DNA from: Streptomyces fradiae ATCC 10745 = DSM 40063
Lineage (GTDB): Bacteria > Actinomycetota > Actinomycetes > Streptomycetales > Streptomycetaceae
Assembly: GCF_008704425.1 (NCBI RefSeq)
Contig: NZ_CP023696.1
Location: 6,240,501-6,304,500 of the forward strand
DNA: 64,000 nt
Direction: 5' to 3'
Part shown: piece after piece, positions 33,775-42,436 of the stretch
Layout: each line of letters begins with the position of its first letter
How positions within the stretch are numbered: the first letter of the stretch is position 1
Translations under genes and position numbers: made by a program
The notes under the pieces: generated by a model
The model's database searches: none
What the model was told of the DNA's origin: nothing
The model's input: only the letters and a program-made list of their open reading frames with translations

Positions 33775-34344
33775 TCACTCCGGAGCCTCGGGCCCCGGCC
33801 CGCGCCCCTCTCCCGCCGCTCCCGGCGAGTGGCGCTGGCGCACCGCGCGGAGCGCCAGCGCCACCGTCTCCTCGGGCGTGCCCTCGACGGAGACGGCGGC
33901 GCCGTGCTCGTCAGGCGCCAGTGGCTCCAGGGCGGCGACCTGCGAGCGCAACAGGGCGGGCGGCATGAAGTGGCCCCGCCGGGCGGCCATGCGGCCGGCG
34001 ATCAGCTCGACCGGGCCGTGCAGGTGGACGAAGAAGACGCGGGGCGACACGGCGGCGAGCCGGTCCCGGTACCGCCGCTTCAGCCCCGAGCAGGCGACCA
34101 CGCCGCCACCGCCGTCCTGGAGCCGCCCGCCGAGCCAGGCGGCGACCCGGTCCAGCCAGGGCTCCCGGTCCCGGTCCGTCAGAGGCGCCCCGGCTTCCAT
34201 CTTCGCGATGTTCTCCGGAGGATGGAGGTCGTCGCCCTCCTCGTACGGCACACCCAGCCGGCCCGCCAGGGCCCGGCCGACCGTGGACTTGCCCGATCCG
34301 GAGACCCCCGTGACGACCACCAGCGGCCTTGCGCGGTCCGGCAT
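33775..34344 (-). CDS. Gluconokinase
   Basis: Cytoplasmic kinase of 189 residues that phosphorylates gluconate with ATP to 6-phosphogluconate, feeding the pentose phosphate pathway. It shows the P-loop GVSGSGKST, the gluconate-binding EGDDLHPPENIAKMEAGAPL, CSGLKRRYRD, FVHLHGP and GHFMPPALLRSQ. The last 30 residues are a Gly/Pro-rich tail. ATG 34344 is preceded by a GGGAGGGGAG ribosome site. Glucose dehydrogenase is encoded nearby on the same strand, which would give glucose to gluconate to 6-phosphogluconate. Confidence 0.92.
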   Translation of the reverse strand: MPDRARPLVVVTGVSGSGKSTVGRALAGRLGVPYEEGDDLHPPENIAKMEAGAPLTDRDREPWLDRVAAWLGGRLQDGGGGVVACSGLKRRYRDRLAAVSPRVFFVHLHGPVELIAGRMAARRGHFMPPALLRSQVAALEPLAPDEHGAAVSVEGTPEETVALALRAVRQRHSPGAAGEGRGPGPEAPE

Positions 34345-34570
34345 GCTCCCCTCCCGTTCGATGTCGGCGCCCGGCCCGTGCCGGGTACCCGTCCGGAGCG
34401 GCCGCCACCCCTGGCACCGGTACGGTCGCCGAAGCCGTGGCCGGTGCGACCGGCTCGGCCGGTCCGGAACGGCGCCCCGCCGTGGCCGCACGCCCCCGGC
34501 ACACCCGGCACGGTGACGCCCCGCCTCCGCCGCCCTGATTCACGCACGTGTGCCCGGGCAGGGTTCCCCT

Positions 34571-35434
34571 GTGGTCATTCCCGTTCATGATGTGAACCCC
34601 TCGCGGCGGACCCCCTGGGTGACGTACGTGCTGATCGCGGTCAACGTCGCCGTCTTCCTGCGCACTCCGGGCATGGCCGGGTCCCTCGCGGGCGAGGGCG
34701 GGCTGGCGCAGTGGTGCCGGCTGGAGTCGTTCCTGGACCAGTGGGCGGCCGTGCCGCGCGAGCTGATCCAAGGCCGCCTCCCCGAGCTGGTGCCGACCGG
34801 CCAGACCGGGGTGGGACCCGCCGGGCCGGGCTGTGTGGTGGCACCGCCCGACTACGAGAAGTCGCCGCCGCTGTCCGCCCTCACGGCGATGTTCCTGCAC
34901 GGCGGCTGGCTCCACCTGCTCGGCAACATGCTCTTCCTCTGGGTGTTCGGCGACAACGTCGAGGACCGTCTCGGCAAGGTGCGCTACCTGCTGTTCTACG
35001 TCCTGTGCGGCTACGCGGCCACGTACGGCTTCGCCCTGGTGGACCCCGACTCGGCCACGCCCCTCATCGGCGCGTCGGGCGCCGTGGCCGGGGTGCTCGG
35101 GGCGTATCTGGTGCTCTACCCCAAGGTGCGGGTGTGGGTGCTGGTGCCGTTCCTGATCATGCTGCCGCTGCGCCTGCCCGCCTGGTCGGTGCTGGGGCTG
35201 TGGTTCGTGCTCCAGGCCGTGTACTCGTACGGGGCGGGCGTCTCGCAGGCGGGCAGCGTGGCGTACCTGGCCCATGTCGTCGGCTTCGCGGTCGGCATGC
35301 TCTGCGCCTGGCCGCTGCGCCGGGGCACCCCGCCGCCCCCGGAGCCGGGCGGAGCGCTGTGGGGCCGCGACGCGCGGCCCGGACCGGTCTGGCCGGGATA
35401 CCCACCGGACCGCCGCCCCGGCCCAGGGCGGTGA
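34571..35434 (+). CDS. Rhomboid-family intramembrane serine protease
   Basis: Membrane protein of 287 residues with six to seven helices. It carries the catalytic Ser in GASGAVAG and His in AHVVGF, the typical L1-loop region HGGWLHLLGNMLFLWVFG, and the rhomboid Tyr/Arg in RYLLFY. The enzyme cleaves transmembrane segments of substrates within the bilayer; its substrate is unknown. GTG 34571 gives the conserved start VIPVHDVNP with AGGG upstream; a longer GTG at 34550 is possible. Neighbours suggest no pathway. Confidence 0.88.
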   Translation: MVIPVHDVNPSRRTPWVTYVLIAVNVAVFLRTPGMAGSLAGEGGLAQWCRLESFLDQWAAVPRELIQGRLPELVPTGQTGVGPAGPGCVVAPPDYEKSPPLSALTAMFLHGGWLHLLGNMLFLWVFGDNVEDRLGKVRYLLFYVLCGYAATYGFALVDPDSATPLIGASGAVAGVLGAYLVLYPKVRVWVLVPFLIMLPLRLPAWSVLGLWFVLQAVYSYGAGVSQAGSVAYLAHVVGFAVGMLCAWPLRRGTPPPPEPGGALWGRDARPGPVWPGYPPDRRPGPGR

Positions 35435-35892
35435 CCCCCGTCCCGCCGGTGCGGCGCCCCGCCCCCGCCCGGCGGGCCCCGGCAACGGAACGGCGGGGCG
35501 GCAGCGCGCCCCGGGTCCCCCGGTGCAGAGCAGTGCCCGCGGCGCCGGACACCACGGTGCGCCCCGCCGTACGGGGCCGGCCGTGCGGCGGCCCGCGCCC
35601 GCCCGGTCGGCGGTGCCCCGGTAGCGGCGGCTAACGTGGCGCCGACGCCCCGACCCGGCGGGGCCGGCCCGGCGGCACCGGGCCGTACCCCCGTATCCCC
35701 GTACCCCTGCACCACCGCACCACCGCCGGCGCCGCGCCCCGCACACGGCCTGGCACCGATCCCGCACGGGTCCCGGTGCCGTACCCCGCCCCGACCGCCC
35801 CGACCGCCCCGTCCGACAGCCCCCTAGACCGCCCCACCGCCCCGTCCGACCGCCCCGCCCGGTCACCGTCCAGCAGCACAGAGAGAACCGCC
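35435..35892. other. Intergenic region, low complexity
   Basis: About 460 bases between the rhomboid and MFS genes. The last part (35780-35870) is a run of imperfect CCGACCGCCCC repeats. No open frame has a recognisable domain or a good start signal. Confidence 0.4.
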
Positions 35893-37152
35893 GTGACCCG
35901 CACGACCACCGCCGCCGCGGGGATATCGCCCCGTCCCGAGGTGCAGCGCCGCATCCTCACCGTCCTGGTCGCCGGCCAGATCCTCAGCGGCGCGGGTCTC
36001 GCCGCCGGCGTCACCGTCGGCGCCCTGCTCGCGCAGGACATGCTCGGCTCCACCAGCCTCGCCGGACTGCCGAGCGCCCTGTTCACCGCCGGCTCGGCGC
36101 TCGCCGCCGTGGCCGTCGGCCGCGTCTCCCAGGCCCGCGGGCGCCGTCCCGGCCTCGCCGCCGGATACCTCACCGGCGCCGTAGGCTCGGCCGGCGTCCT
36201 CGCCGCCGCCGTCCTCGGCCGGCCGGTCCTGCTGTTCGTCGCCCTCTTCGTCTACGGGGCGGGCACCGCCACCAACCTCCAGGCGCGCTACGCCGGAGCC
36301 GACCTCGCCGCCCCCGCCCACCGCGGCCGAGCCGTCTCCACCGTCCTGGTCGCCACCACTGTCGGCGGTGTCGCGGGACCCAACCTCGCCGCCCCCACCG
36401 GCCACCTCGCCGAGGCCCTCGGCATCCCGCATCTCGCCGGGCCGTTCATCCTGGCCGGCCTCGCCTACGCGCTGGCCGCGCTCGTCCTCGCGGTGTGGCT
36501 GCGGCCCGACCCGCTGCTCCTGGCCCGCACCCTCGCCGAGGAGGAGGAGGCCGCCGCTGCCGCCGGCGCGGCCGCCGCCGACCCCGCGGACCTCCCGGAA
36601 GGCCGCGGCGGGGTGGCCCTGGGCGGTCTCGTCATGGTGCTCAGCCAGCTCGTCATGGTCGCGATCATGACGATGACCCCCGTGCACATGCACGGCCACG
36701 GCCATGGCACCGCCGCCTCCGGTCTGGTCATCGCCGTCCACATCGGCGCCATGTACCTGCCCTCGCCGCTGACCGGCCGGCTCGTCGACCGCCACGGCCG
36801 GTTGAAGGTCGCCGCGGCCTCCGGCCTGACGCTCCTCGCCTCGGGGACCGTCGCCGCCCTGGCGCCGGGCGACTCCGTCCCCCTCCTCGCCCTCGCCCTG
36901 GCCCTGCTGGGACTGGGCTGGAACTTCGGCCTGGTGGCCGGCACCGCGATCATCACCGACAACGTCCCGCTCGCCACCCGCGCCAGGACGCAGGGGCTCG
37001 TCGACGTCGCGGTCGCCGTCGCCGGTGCCACCGGCGGTATGGCCTCCGGGATCGTGGTCGCCGCCACCGGCTACCCCGTCCTGGCCCTCGCGGGCGGCGT
37101 CCTCTCCCTCGCCCTCCTGCCCGTGGTCGCCGCCGCCCGCCGCCGGCCGTGA
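35893..37152 (+). CDS. MFS-family transporter
   Basis: Protein of 419 residues with twelve predicted transmembrane helices. The MFS loop motif is present in degenerate form (GRVSQARGRRPGL between helices 2 and 3, and GRLVDRHGRLK between 8 and 9). A His-rich segment with HMHGHGHG lies before helix 8. It is probably a proton-coupled efflux carrier; the substrate cannot be inferred. GTG 35893 has only a weak ribosome site. Its end is 34 bases from the convergent TerC gene. Confidence 0.85.
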   Translation: MTRTTTAAAGISPRPEVQRRILTVLVAGQILSGAGLAAGVTVGALLAQDMLGSTSLAGLPSALFTAGSALAAVAVGRVSQARGRRPGLAAGYLTGAVGSAGVLAAAVLGRPVLLFVALFVYGAGTATNLQARYAGADLAAPAHRGRAVSTVLVATTVGGVAGPNLAAPTGHLAEALGIPHLAGPFILAGLAYALAALVLAVWLRPDPLLLARTLAEEEEAAAAAGAAAADPADLPEGRGGVALGGLVMVLSQLVMVAIMTMTPVHMHGHGHGTAASGLVIAVHIGAMYLPSPLTGRLVDRHGRLKVAAASGLTLLASGTVAALAPGDSVPLLALALALLGLGWNFGLVAGTAIITDNVPLATRARTQGLVDVAVAVAGATGGMASGIVVAATGYPVLALAGGVLSLALLPVVAAARRRP

Positions 37153-37186
37153 AGCCGGCCGCGGAGCGGGGGAACCCCCCGGCGGG

Positions 37187-38230
37187 TCAGGGGGTGTCCT
37201 CGTCGCGCGGGGCGGGTCGGGGCGCGGTGGCGGGCGGGGTGGTGCCCGACGTGCCGCCCTGCCCGGCGGGCTCGGCCGGCCGGCCGTCGCCGCCGGGGGG
37301 AGCGCCGCGGGTGGCGAGGAGGGACCAGACGATGGAGACGGTGATGGTGACGGCGATGAAGCCCAGCGTGAGGGGGATGGGGAGCTTGCCGACGGGGGTC
37401 TCCGACAGGATGAGCTTGACGCCGGCGAAGGCGAGGAGGACCGCCAGGCCGTAGTGGAGGTAGGCGAAGCGGCGCAGGAGCCCGGCCAGGCAGAAGTACA
37501 GGCTGCGCAGGCCGAGGACGGCGAAGGCGTTGGCGGTCCACACCAGGAAGGTGTTGGTGGTGATCGCCAGGACGGCGGCGACGGAGTCGACGGCGAACAC
37601 CAGGTCGGTGGCCTCGATCGCGACCAGCGCCACGAACAGCAGGGTCGCCACCCGCCGGCCGTCGACGCGGATGAAGAACCGGTCGCCGTGGTAGGCCGAG
37701 TCGGTCGGGATGATCCTCCTGACGACGCGGACGACCGGATTGCGGTCGGGGTGGACCTCCGCGTCCTTGGAGACGGCCATCTTCCATCCCGTGTAGATCA
37801 GGAACGCGCCGAACACGTAGGCGGTCCAGAAGAAGACCTCCAGCAGTTCGACGCCGACGAAGATGAACACCAGCCGTGCGCCGAGCGCTCCGATGACGCC
37901 CCAGAAGAGGACCTTGTGCTGGTAGGCGTCGGGGACGGCGAAGAAGGAGAAGACCAGCGCGAAGACGAAGACGTTGTCGATCGACAGGGCCTTCTCGATC
38001 AGATAGCCGGCGTAGTAGGTGGAGGCGGTCTCGCCGCCCTGCCACACCAGCAGGATCAGGCCGAAGCCGAGGCCGATGGCGATCCACAGGGCGCTCCACC
38101 AGGCGGCCTCCCGGAAGCCGATGACATGGCTGTCGCGGTGGGCGATCAGATCGACGGCGAGCATCACGGCGATGCCCGCGGTCACCGCGCCCCACACCCA
38201 GAGCGGGACGGCGAACGACACGGAATCCAT
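37187..38230 (-). CDS. TerC-family integral membrane protein
   Basis: Protein of 347 residues with about nine hydrophobic segments and the TerC signatures EKALSIDNVFVFALVFSFF and EATDLVFAVDSVAAVLA, whose acidic residues in the membrane are typical of metal-ion transport. TerC/Alx-like proteins export manganese or other metals, or support secretion; tellurite resistance is the historical label. A Gly/Pro/Thr-rich C-terminal tail of 50 residues follows. ATG 38230 gives the conserved N-terminus. No riboswitch-like structure was recognised upstream. Confidence 0.88.
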   Translation of the reverse strand: MDSVSFAVPLWVWGAVTAGIAVMLAVDLIAHRDSHVIGFREAAWWSALWIAIGLGFGLILLVWQGGETASTYYAGYLIEKALSIDNVFVFALVFSFFAVPDAYQHKVLFWGVIGALGARLVFIFVGVELLEVFFWTAYVFGAFLIYTGWKMAVSKDAEVHPDRNPVVRVVRRIIPTDSAYHGDRFFIRVDGRRVATLLFVALVAIEATDLVFAVDSVAAVLAITTNTFLVWTANAFAVLGLRSLYFCLAGLLRRFAYLHYGLAVLLAFAGVKLILSETPVGKLPIPLTLGFIAVTITVSIVWSLLATRGAPPGGDGRPAEPAGQGGTSGTTPPATAPRPAPRDEDTP

Positions 38231-38368
38231 GGTGGACCGGCTTTCTCGTGGAGGGGGAGGAGAAGGGGGAGGGGGTGAGCGGGTGCGGGGAGGGGCCGGG
38301 CGCGCCGGTGGCGGGCCAGGCCCGGCGGGTCACCCGGCCTTCACCCCACCGGCCGTACTTCCGTCCGG

Positions 38369-38920
38369 TCACCCGGCGGGCGCGAGCCGCAGCGGCGGCG
38401 GAACCCATCCGGCGGGCGTGACGGCGTGGACGAACGGCGCGCCGCGCAGGGCCGCGGCCTCCGCCAGGGTCCGGGCGTCCAGCCGGGGCGGGCCGCCGGT
38501 GGCGGCCACGACCACCGGGGACCGGTGGCGGGCGACCACGTCCAGCACCCCGCCCGCCGCCCGCAGCCGGGTGCCGCCGCCCGTGCCGCGGTGGGTGACG
38601 GGGAGGTACGCCAGGCCGGAGCGCCGGACCCGTGGCAGCACCCGGGCCATCACCAGGCGGGCGGCGTACTCGTCCGCCTCGGGCGTGGGCGGCGGGTGGG
38701 GGTGCTGGGGCAGGGCGACCACGATCAGCAGGGGCGCCCGGCGCGGCCCGGCCAGCCGCACCGCGGTGTCGATCACGGCGACGTCCCGCACGGAGTCCGC
38801 CAGCAGGGCGGTGACCGGCGGTGCCACGACCGGGGCGGGCGCCGCCGCGGCGATGGCGGCGGGGTCGGGGAGGGCGGCCGTCAGGGGCATCGGGGGCGAC
38901 GGCGGTACCGGGGACGACAT
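38369..38920 (-). CDS. Hypothetical protein, possibly a degenerate universal-stress-type protein
   Basis: Protein of 183 residues, rich in Ala, Pro and Arg. The segment APLLIVVALPQHPHPPP and the late VLDVVARHRSPVVVAATGG have the beta-alpha rhythm of a universal-stress domain, but the ATP-binding glycine motif is absent. No membrane or signal segment. The gene lies near TerC and the stress island, and starts at ATG 38920, divergent from the winged-helix gene. A real family assignment is not possible by eye. Confidence 0.5.
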   Translation of the reverse strand: MSSPVPPSPPMPLTAALPDPAAIAAAAPAPVVAPPVTALLADSVRDVAVIDTAVRLAGPRRAPLLIVVALPQHPHPPPTPEADEYAARLVMARVLPRVRRSGLAYLPVTHRGTGGGTRLRAAGGVLDVVARHRSPVVVAATGGPPRLDARTLAEAAALRGAPFVHAVTPAGWVPPPLRLAPAG

Positions 38921-39102
38921 GACGGTGCTCCTCTCGGAGAGGCCGGACCTTGATGCCCGGTTATCGGAGGAATGTCTTCAGCGTCCGCGATGGCGCGAAA
39001 CCCGTCAAGGGATACGCGAAAAGTTATTCGTCCGTCCCGTTTCGGGTAAGGATGGGGGAGCGGTAAGAATGGACGTGCCCATCGCCGACGAACGACGGGA
39101 GC

Positions 39103-39420
39103 GTGACGAGCGTGCCTCCCACCCGTGGTGACCAGTGGACGTTCCTGACCAACCACGCCCGCGTCCTGCTGCACATCGCCCGCGACCCGGACGTGCGCCT
39201 CCGGGACGTCGCCGCGTCCGTCGGCATCACCGAGCGGGCCGTGCAGCTCATCGTCGGCGACCTGGAAGCGGCCGGGTACCTGACCCGCACCCGCGTCGGC
39301 CGCCGCAACCGGTACACCATCGACCCGACCGTGGCCCTGCGCCACCCCGCCGAGGCCGACCACCCCGTCGGGGACCTCCTCGGCGCCTTCCTGCACCGCG
39401 AGGACGCCCCGGCCCCGTAG
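39103..39420 (+). CDS. Winged-helix transcriptional regulator (MarR/ArsR-like)
   Basis: Small DNA-binding protein of 105 residues with a winged-helix domain: RVLLHIARDPDVRLRDVAASVGITERAVQLIVGDLEAAGYL, then the wing TRVGRRNRYTIDPT. It lacks an obvious effector domain, so it may be constitutive or partner-controlled. GTG 39103 is in the correct frame; GTG 39112 has better distance to the GGGAG site and is a real alternative. It is divergent from the 183-residue hypothetical gene, over a less GC-rich intergenic stretch that probably holds both promoters. Confidence 0.75.
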   Translation: MTSVPPTRGDQWTFLTNHARVLLHIARDPDVRLRDVAASVGITERAVQLIVGDLEAAGYLTRTRVGRRNRYTIDPTVALRHPAEADHPVGDLLGAFLHREDAPAP

Positions 39421-39595
39421 CCCGCCGGCCCCGGCGCCCCGCGCGCACGGGCACCCCCGCGTCCTCGCGGTGCCGGGCCCCGAAGCCGCGTGCACGGCCG
39501 CGTACGCGGTACCACCGGGCGGGGCGCCGAGCCGGCCGAGGCGCGGGGCCGGCGTGCCGAGGCGCGGAGCCGCGTGCCGGGTGGCCGGAGCCGCT

Positions 39596-42436
39596 TCACG
39601 GCGCGGACACGCGGACCGCGGTCACCTTGTACTCGGGGCACGAGGTGACCGTGTCCGCGTGGTGCGAGGTGAGGCGGTTGACGCCGCTCGCCGGGAAGTG
39701 GAAGGCGCAGAAGACCTGGCCGGGCGCCGTCTCCTCGCCGATCCGGGCGACGAGCCGCGCCCTTCCGTGCCGGCTCTCCACGACCACCGGCGCGCCGTCC
39801 CGCAGACCGTACCGGTCGGCGTCCTCGGGGTGGACGTCGAGGAAGTCGGCCGGGCCGAGCGCGAGGCCGTCGCCGCGCCGCGTCATGCTGCCCGAGTTGT
39901 AGTGGGCCCAGCGCCGGCCGGTGACCAGGACCAGCGGGTAGCCGTCGTCGGGGGCCTCCCCGGGCGGCAGGTAGGGCGCCGCGGCCAGGTGGGCCCGCCC
40001 GTCCGGCGTGGCGAACCCCCTCCCGTACAGCTTCGCCTCGCCCGGAGCGCCGGGGTCCGGGCACGGCCAGGGGACGGCGCCCTCGCGGTCGATGCGCGCG
40101 TGGGAGAGCCCCCCGAAGAGGGGCGCGGCGAGGCGCGCGCACTCGGCGAGGGCGTCCGCGGGGGTGGCGCACCCCAGGTCGGCCCCCATCACCCGGGCGA
40201 GGGACCGCACGATGTCGAAGTCGCTGCGCGCCTCTCCCGGCGGGGGCACCGCCCGCCGCACCCGCTGGAACCTGCGGTCGAAGTTGACGAAGGTCCCCTC
40301 CTTCTCCAGCCAGGCCGCCGCCGGCAGGACGACGTCGGCGTGCCGGGCGGTCTCGGACGGGAACAGCTCGCTGCAGACGACGAACGGGCAGGCGTCCAGG
40401 GCCCGCGCCACCCGGTTCGCGTCGGGGTCGGTGGCGCGGACGTCCTCCCCGATGACCCACAGGGCCTTCAGCGTCCCGGCCCGCGCCGCCGCGAACATGC
40501 CGGGCAGCCGCAGGCCGGGCCGGGGCGGCACCGGCGCGCCCCACACCGCCTCGGCCACGGCCCGCGCCGACGGGTCGGACACCTTCGCGTAGCCGGGCAG
40601 GACGTCGGGGAGGGCTCCCATGTCGGAGGCGCCCTGGACGTTGTTCTGGCCGCGCAGCGGGTTCACCCCGTAGCCCCGGTCCGTGCCCACGGCGCCCCGC
40701 AGGATCGCCAGGTTGGCGAGGGTGCGGACCCCGTCCGTCCCGTGCCGGTGCTCGGTGACGCCGAGGCCGTAGACGATCGCGGGCCGCTCGGCCCGTCCGT
40801 ACAGCCGGGCGGCGGCGACGACGTCCCCGGCCGGGACGCCGGTGATGTCCTGGACGCGCTCCGGCGGATACCCGGCCAGCAGCTCGGTGAGCTCCGGCAG
40901 CCCCGTGGCGCGTGCGCGCAGGAACGCGGTGTCGGCCAGGCCCTCGGTGAGCAGGACGTGCGCGATGCCGTGGAACAGCGCCACGTTGGTGCCCGGCCGC
41001 GGCCGCAGGTGAAGGTCGGCGTGGACGGCGAGGCCGACGGCGCGCGGGTCGGCGACGACCAGCGCGGCCCCCTCCAGGGCCCGCCGCAGCAGGCGCGCCC
41101 CCACCACCGGATGGGCCTCGACCGGGTTCGCGCCCACCACGAACAGGCAGTCCGCCCGCTCCACCCCGTCGAAGGAGTCGGTGCCCCCCGGCAGCCCGAA
41201 GGAGGCGGTGAGTCCCGCGGCCGAGGGGGAGTGGCACAGGCGGGAGCAGTTGTCCACGTTGTTGGTGCCGACGACCACCCGCATGAACTTCTGGACGAGG
41301 TAGTTCTCCTCGTTGGTGGCGCGGGCCGACGACACGGCCGCCACGGCGTCCGGGCCGCCCGCCGCGACGGCCGCGCGCAGCCCGCGGGCGACGCGCTCCA
41401 GCGCCTCGTCCCACCCGGCGGGCTCCAGCCGGCCGCCGCGCCGGACGAGCGGCCGGGTGAGCCGCTCGGGGGAGGTGAGGAAGCCGTGGGCGAAGCGCCC
41501 CTTCACGCAGGCGTGCCCGTCGTTGACGGGGCCGTCCCGTGCCGGCAGCACCGCGGTGACCCGCCCGCCGTCGGCGACGACGTCCAGGGCGCAGCCGACC
41601 CCGCAGTACCCGCACGTCGTACGCGTCGCGGTGGGGGGCGCGTACGCGGAGGTGAGCCCGGCCGCCGGCCCCGGCTGGGTGATCGCGCCGGTGGGGCAGG
41701 TGTCGACGCAGCCGCCGCACGCCACGCAGTCCGACTCGGCCCAGGGGCCGCCGGTGCCGGGGGCGACCTGCGTGTCGGCGCCCCGGCCGACGAGGGTGAG
41801 CGCGAAGGTGCCCTGCACCTCGGCGCACATCCGGACGCAGCGGCCGCAGGCGATGCACAGGTCCCGGTCGAGGTGGACGTACGGGTGGGAGTCGTCGCGG
41901 CCCCGGCCCCCGGTGCCCCGCGCGGCGTCGGGGCCTACCCCGAGCGACCGGCAGACGCGCGCCAGTTCGCTGGGGTTGTCCCCGGCCAGCGCGCGGGGCG
42001 GCAGGACCGAGGCGATGACCTCCACCGCCTCGCGGCGCAGCCGCACGAGGTCCGCGGCGGCGGTGTCCACCCGCGCGCCGGACACGGCGGGGGTCACGCA
42101 GGCGGCGGCGATCCGTCCGCCGGCGCGCACCAGGCACGTACGGCAGGAGCCGGCGGGGCCGAACCGGTCGTCCGAGCAGAGCGCCGGCAGTTCGGCCCCG
42201 GCGGCCCGCACGGCCGCGAGCAGCGAGGCGCCCGCCGGCACGGCGACGGCCGCTCCGTCGACCTCGACGTGGAGGCGGCCGCCGGGGGCGTCGGGGGCGT
42301 CGGCCGGAGTTCCCGCCGGGGGACCCGCGCTGTCGCCGTCCGGCGAGTCTCCGGGTGCGTCTGCCGGGGTGCCGTCCGGGGTGCCGGGTGCGTCTGCCGG
42401 GGTGCCGTCCGGGGCGCCGCCCGCGTCGCCGGTCAT
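39596..42436 (-). CDS. fdhA: NAD-dependent formate dehydrogenase, molybdenum/iron-sulfur catalytic subunit
   Basis: Catalytic subunit of 946 residues, oxidising formate to CO2. After a Pro/Gly/Asp-rich leader of about 55 residues come a [2Fe-2S] domain (cysteines in LCSDDRFGPAGSCRTC), a bacterial ferredoxin pair (CIACGRCVRMC and CVACGGCVDTCPTG), the cluster binding CGYCGVGCALDV, and the molybdopterin-binding domains with the Mo ligand Cys in RLCHSP, in the place where some enzymes have selenocysteine. The C-terminal dinucleotide-binding domain reads VTSCPEYKVTAV. ATG 42436 overlaps the upstream flavoprotein subunit by four bases (ATGA), giving a two-gene operon. The FdhD sulfurase is not in the window. 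Confidence 0.92.
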   Translation of the reverse strand: MTGDAGGAPDGTPADAPGTPDGTPADAPGDSPDGDSAGPPAGTPADAPDAPGGRLHVEVDGAAVAVPAGASLLAAVRAAGAELPALCSDDRFGPAGSCRTCLVRAGGRIAAACVTPAVSGARVDTAAADLVRLRREAVEVIASVLPPRALAGDNPSELARVCRSLGVGPDAARGTGGRGRDDSHPYVHLDRDLCIACGRCVRMCAEVQGTFALTLVGRGADTQVAPGTGGPWAESDCVACGGCVDTCPTGAITQPGPAAGLTSAYAPPTATRTTCGYCGVGCALDVVADGGRVTAVLPARDGPVNDGHACVKGRFAHGFLTSPERLTRPLVRRGGRLEPAGWDEALERVARGLRAAVAAGGPDAVAAVSSARATNEENYLVQKFMRVVVGTNNVDNCSRLCHSPSAAGLTASFGLPGGTDSFDGVERADCLFVVGANPVEAHPVVGARLLRRALEGAALVVADPRAVGLAVHADLHLRPRPGTNVALFHGIAHVLLTEGLADTAFLRARATGLPELTELLAGYPPERVQDITGVPAGDVVAAARLYGRAERPAIVYGLGVTEHRHGTDGVRTLANLAILRGAVGTDRGYGVNPLRGQNNVQGASDMGALPDVLPGYAKVSDPSARAVAEAVWGAPVPPRPGLRLPGMFAAARAGTLKALWVIGEDVRATDPDANRVARALDACPFVVCSELFPSETARHADVVLPAAAWLEKEGTFVNFDRRFQRVRRAVPPPGEARSDFDIVRSLARVMGADLGCATPADALAECARLAAPLFGGLSHARIDREGAVPWPCPDPGAPGEAKLYGRGFATPDGRAHLAAAPYLPPGEAPDDGYPLVLVTGRRWAHYNSGSMTRRGDGLALGPADFLDVHPEDADRYGLRDGAPVVVESRHGRARLVARIGEETAPGQVFCAFHFPASGVNRLTSHHADTVTSCPEYKVTAVRVSAP

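Noticed and set aside
38231..38368. yybP-ykoY manganese riboswitch before TerC
   Set aside because: Searched by eye for the conserved loop sequences; none was convincing.
40900..41300. Selenocysteine codon in formate dehydrogenase
   Set aside because: The molybdenum-ligand position is coded as ordinary cysteine in RLCHSP; no in-frame TGA is needed.
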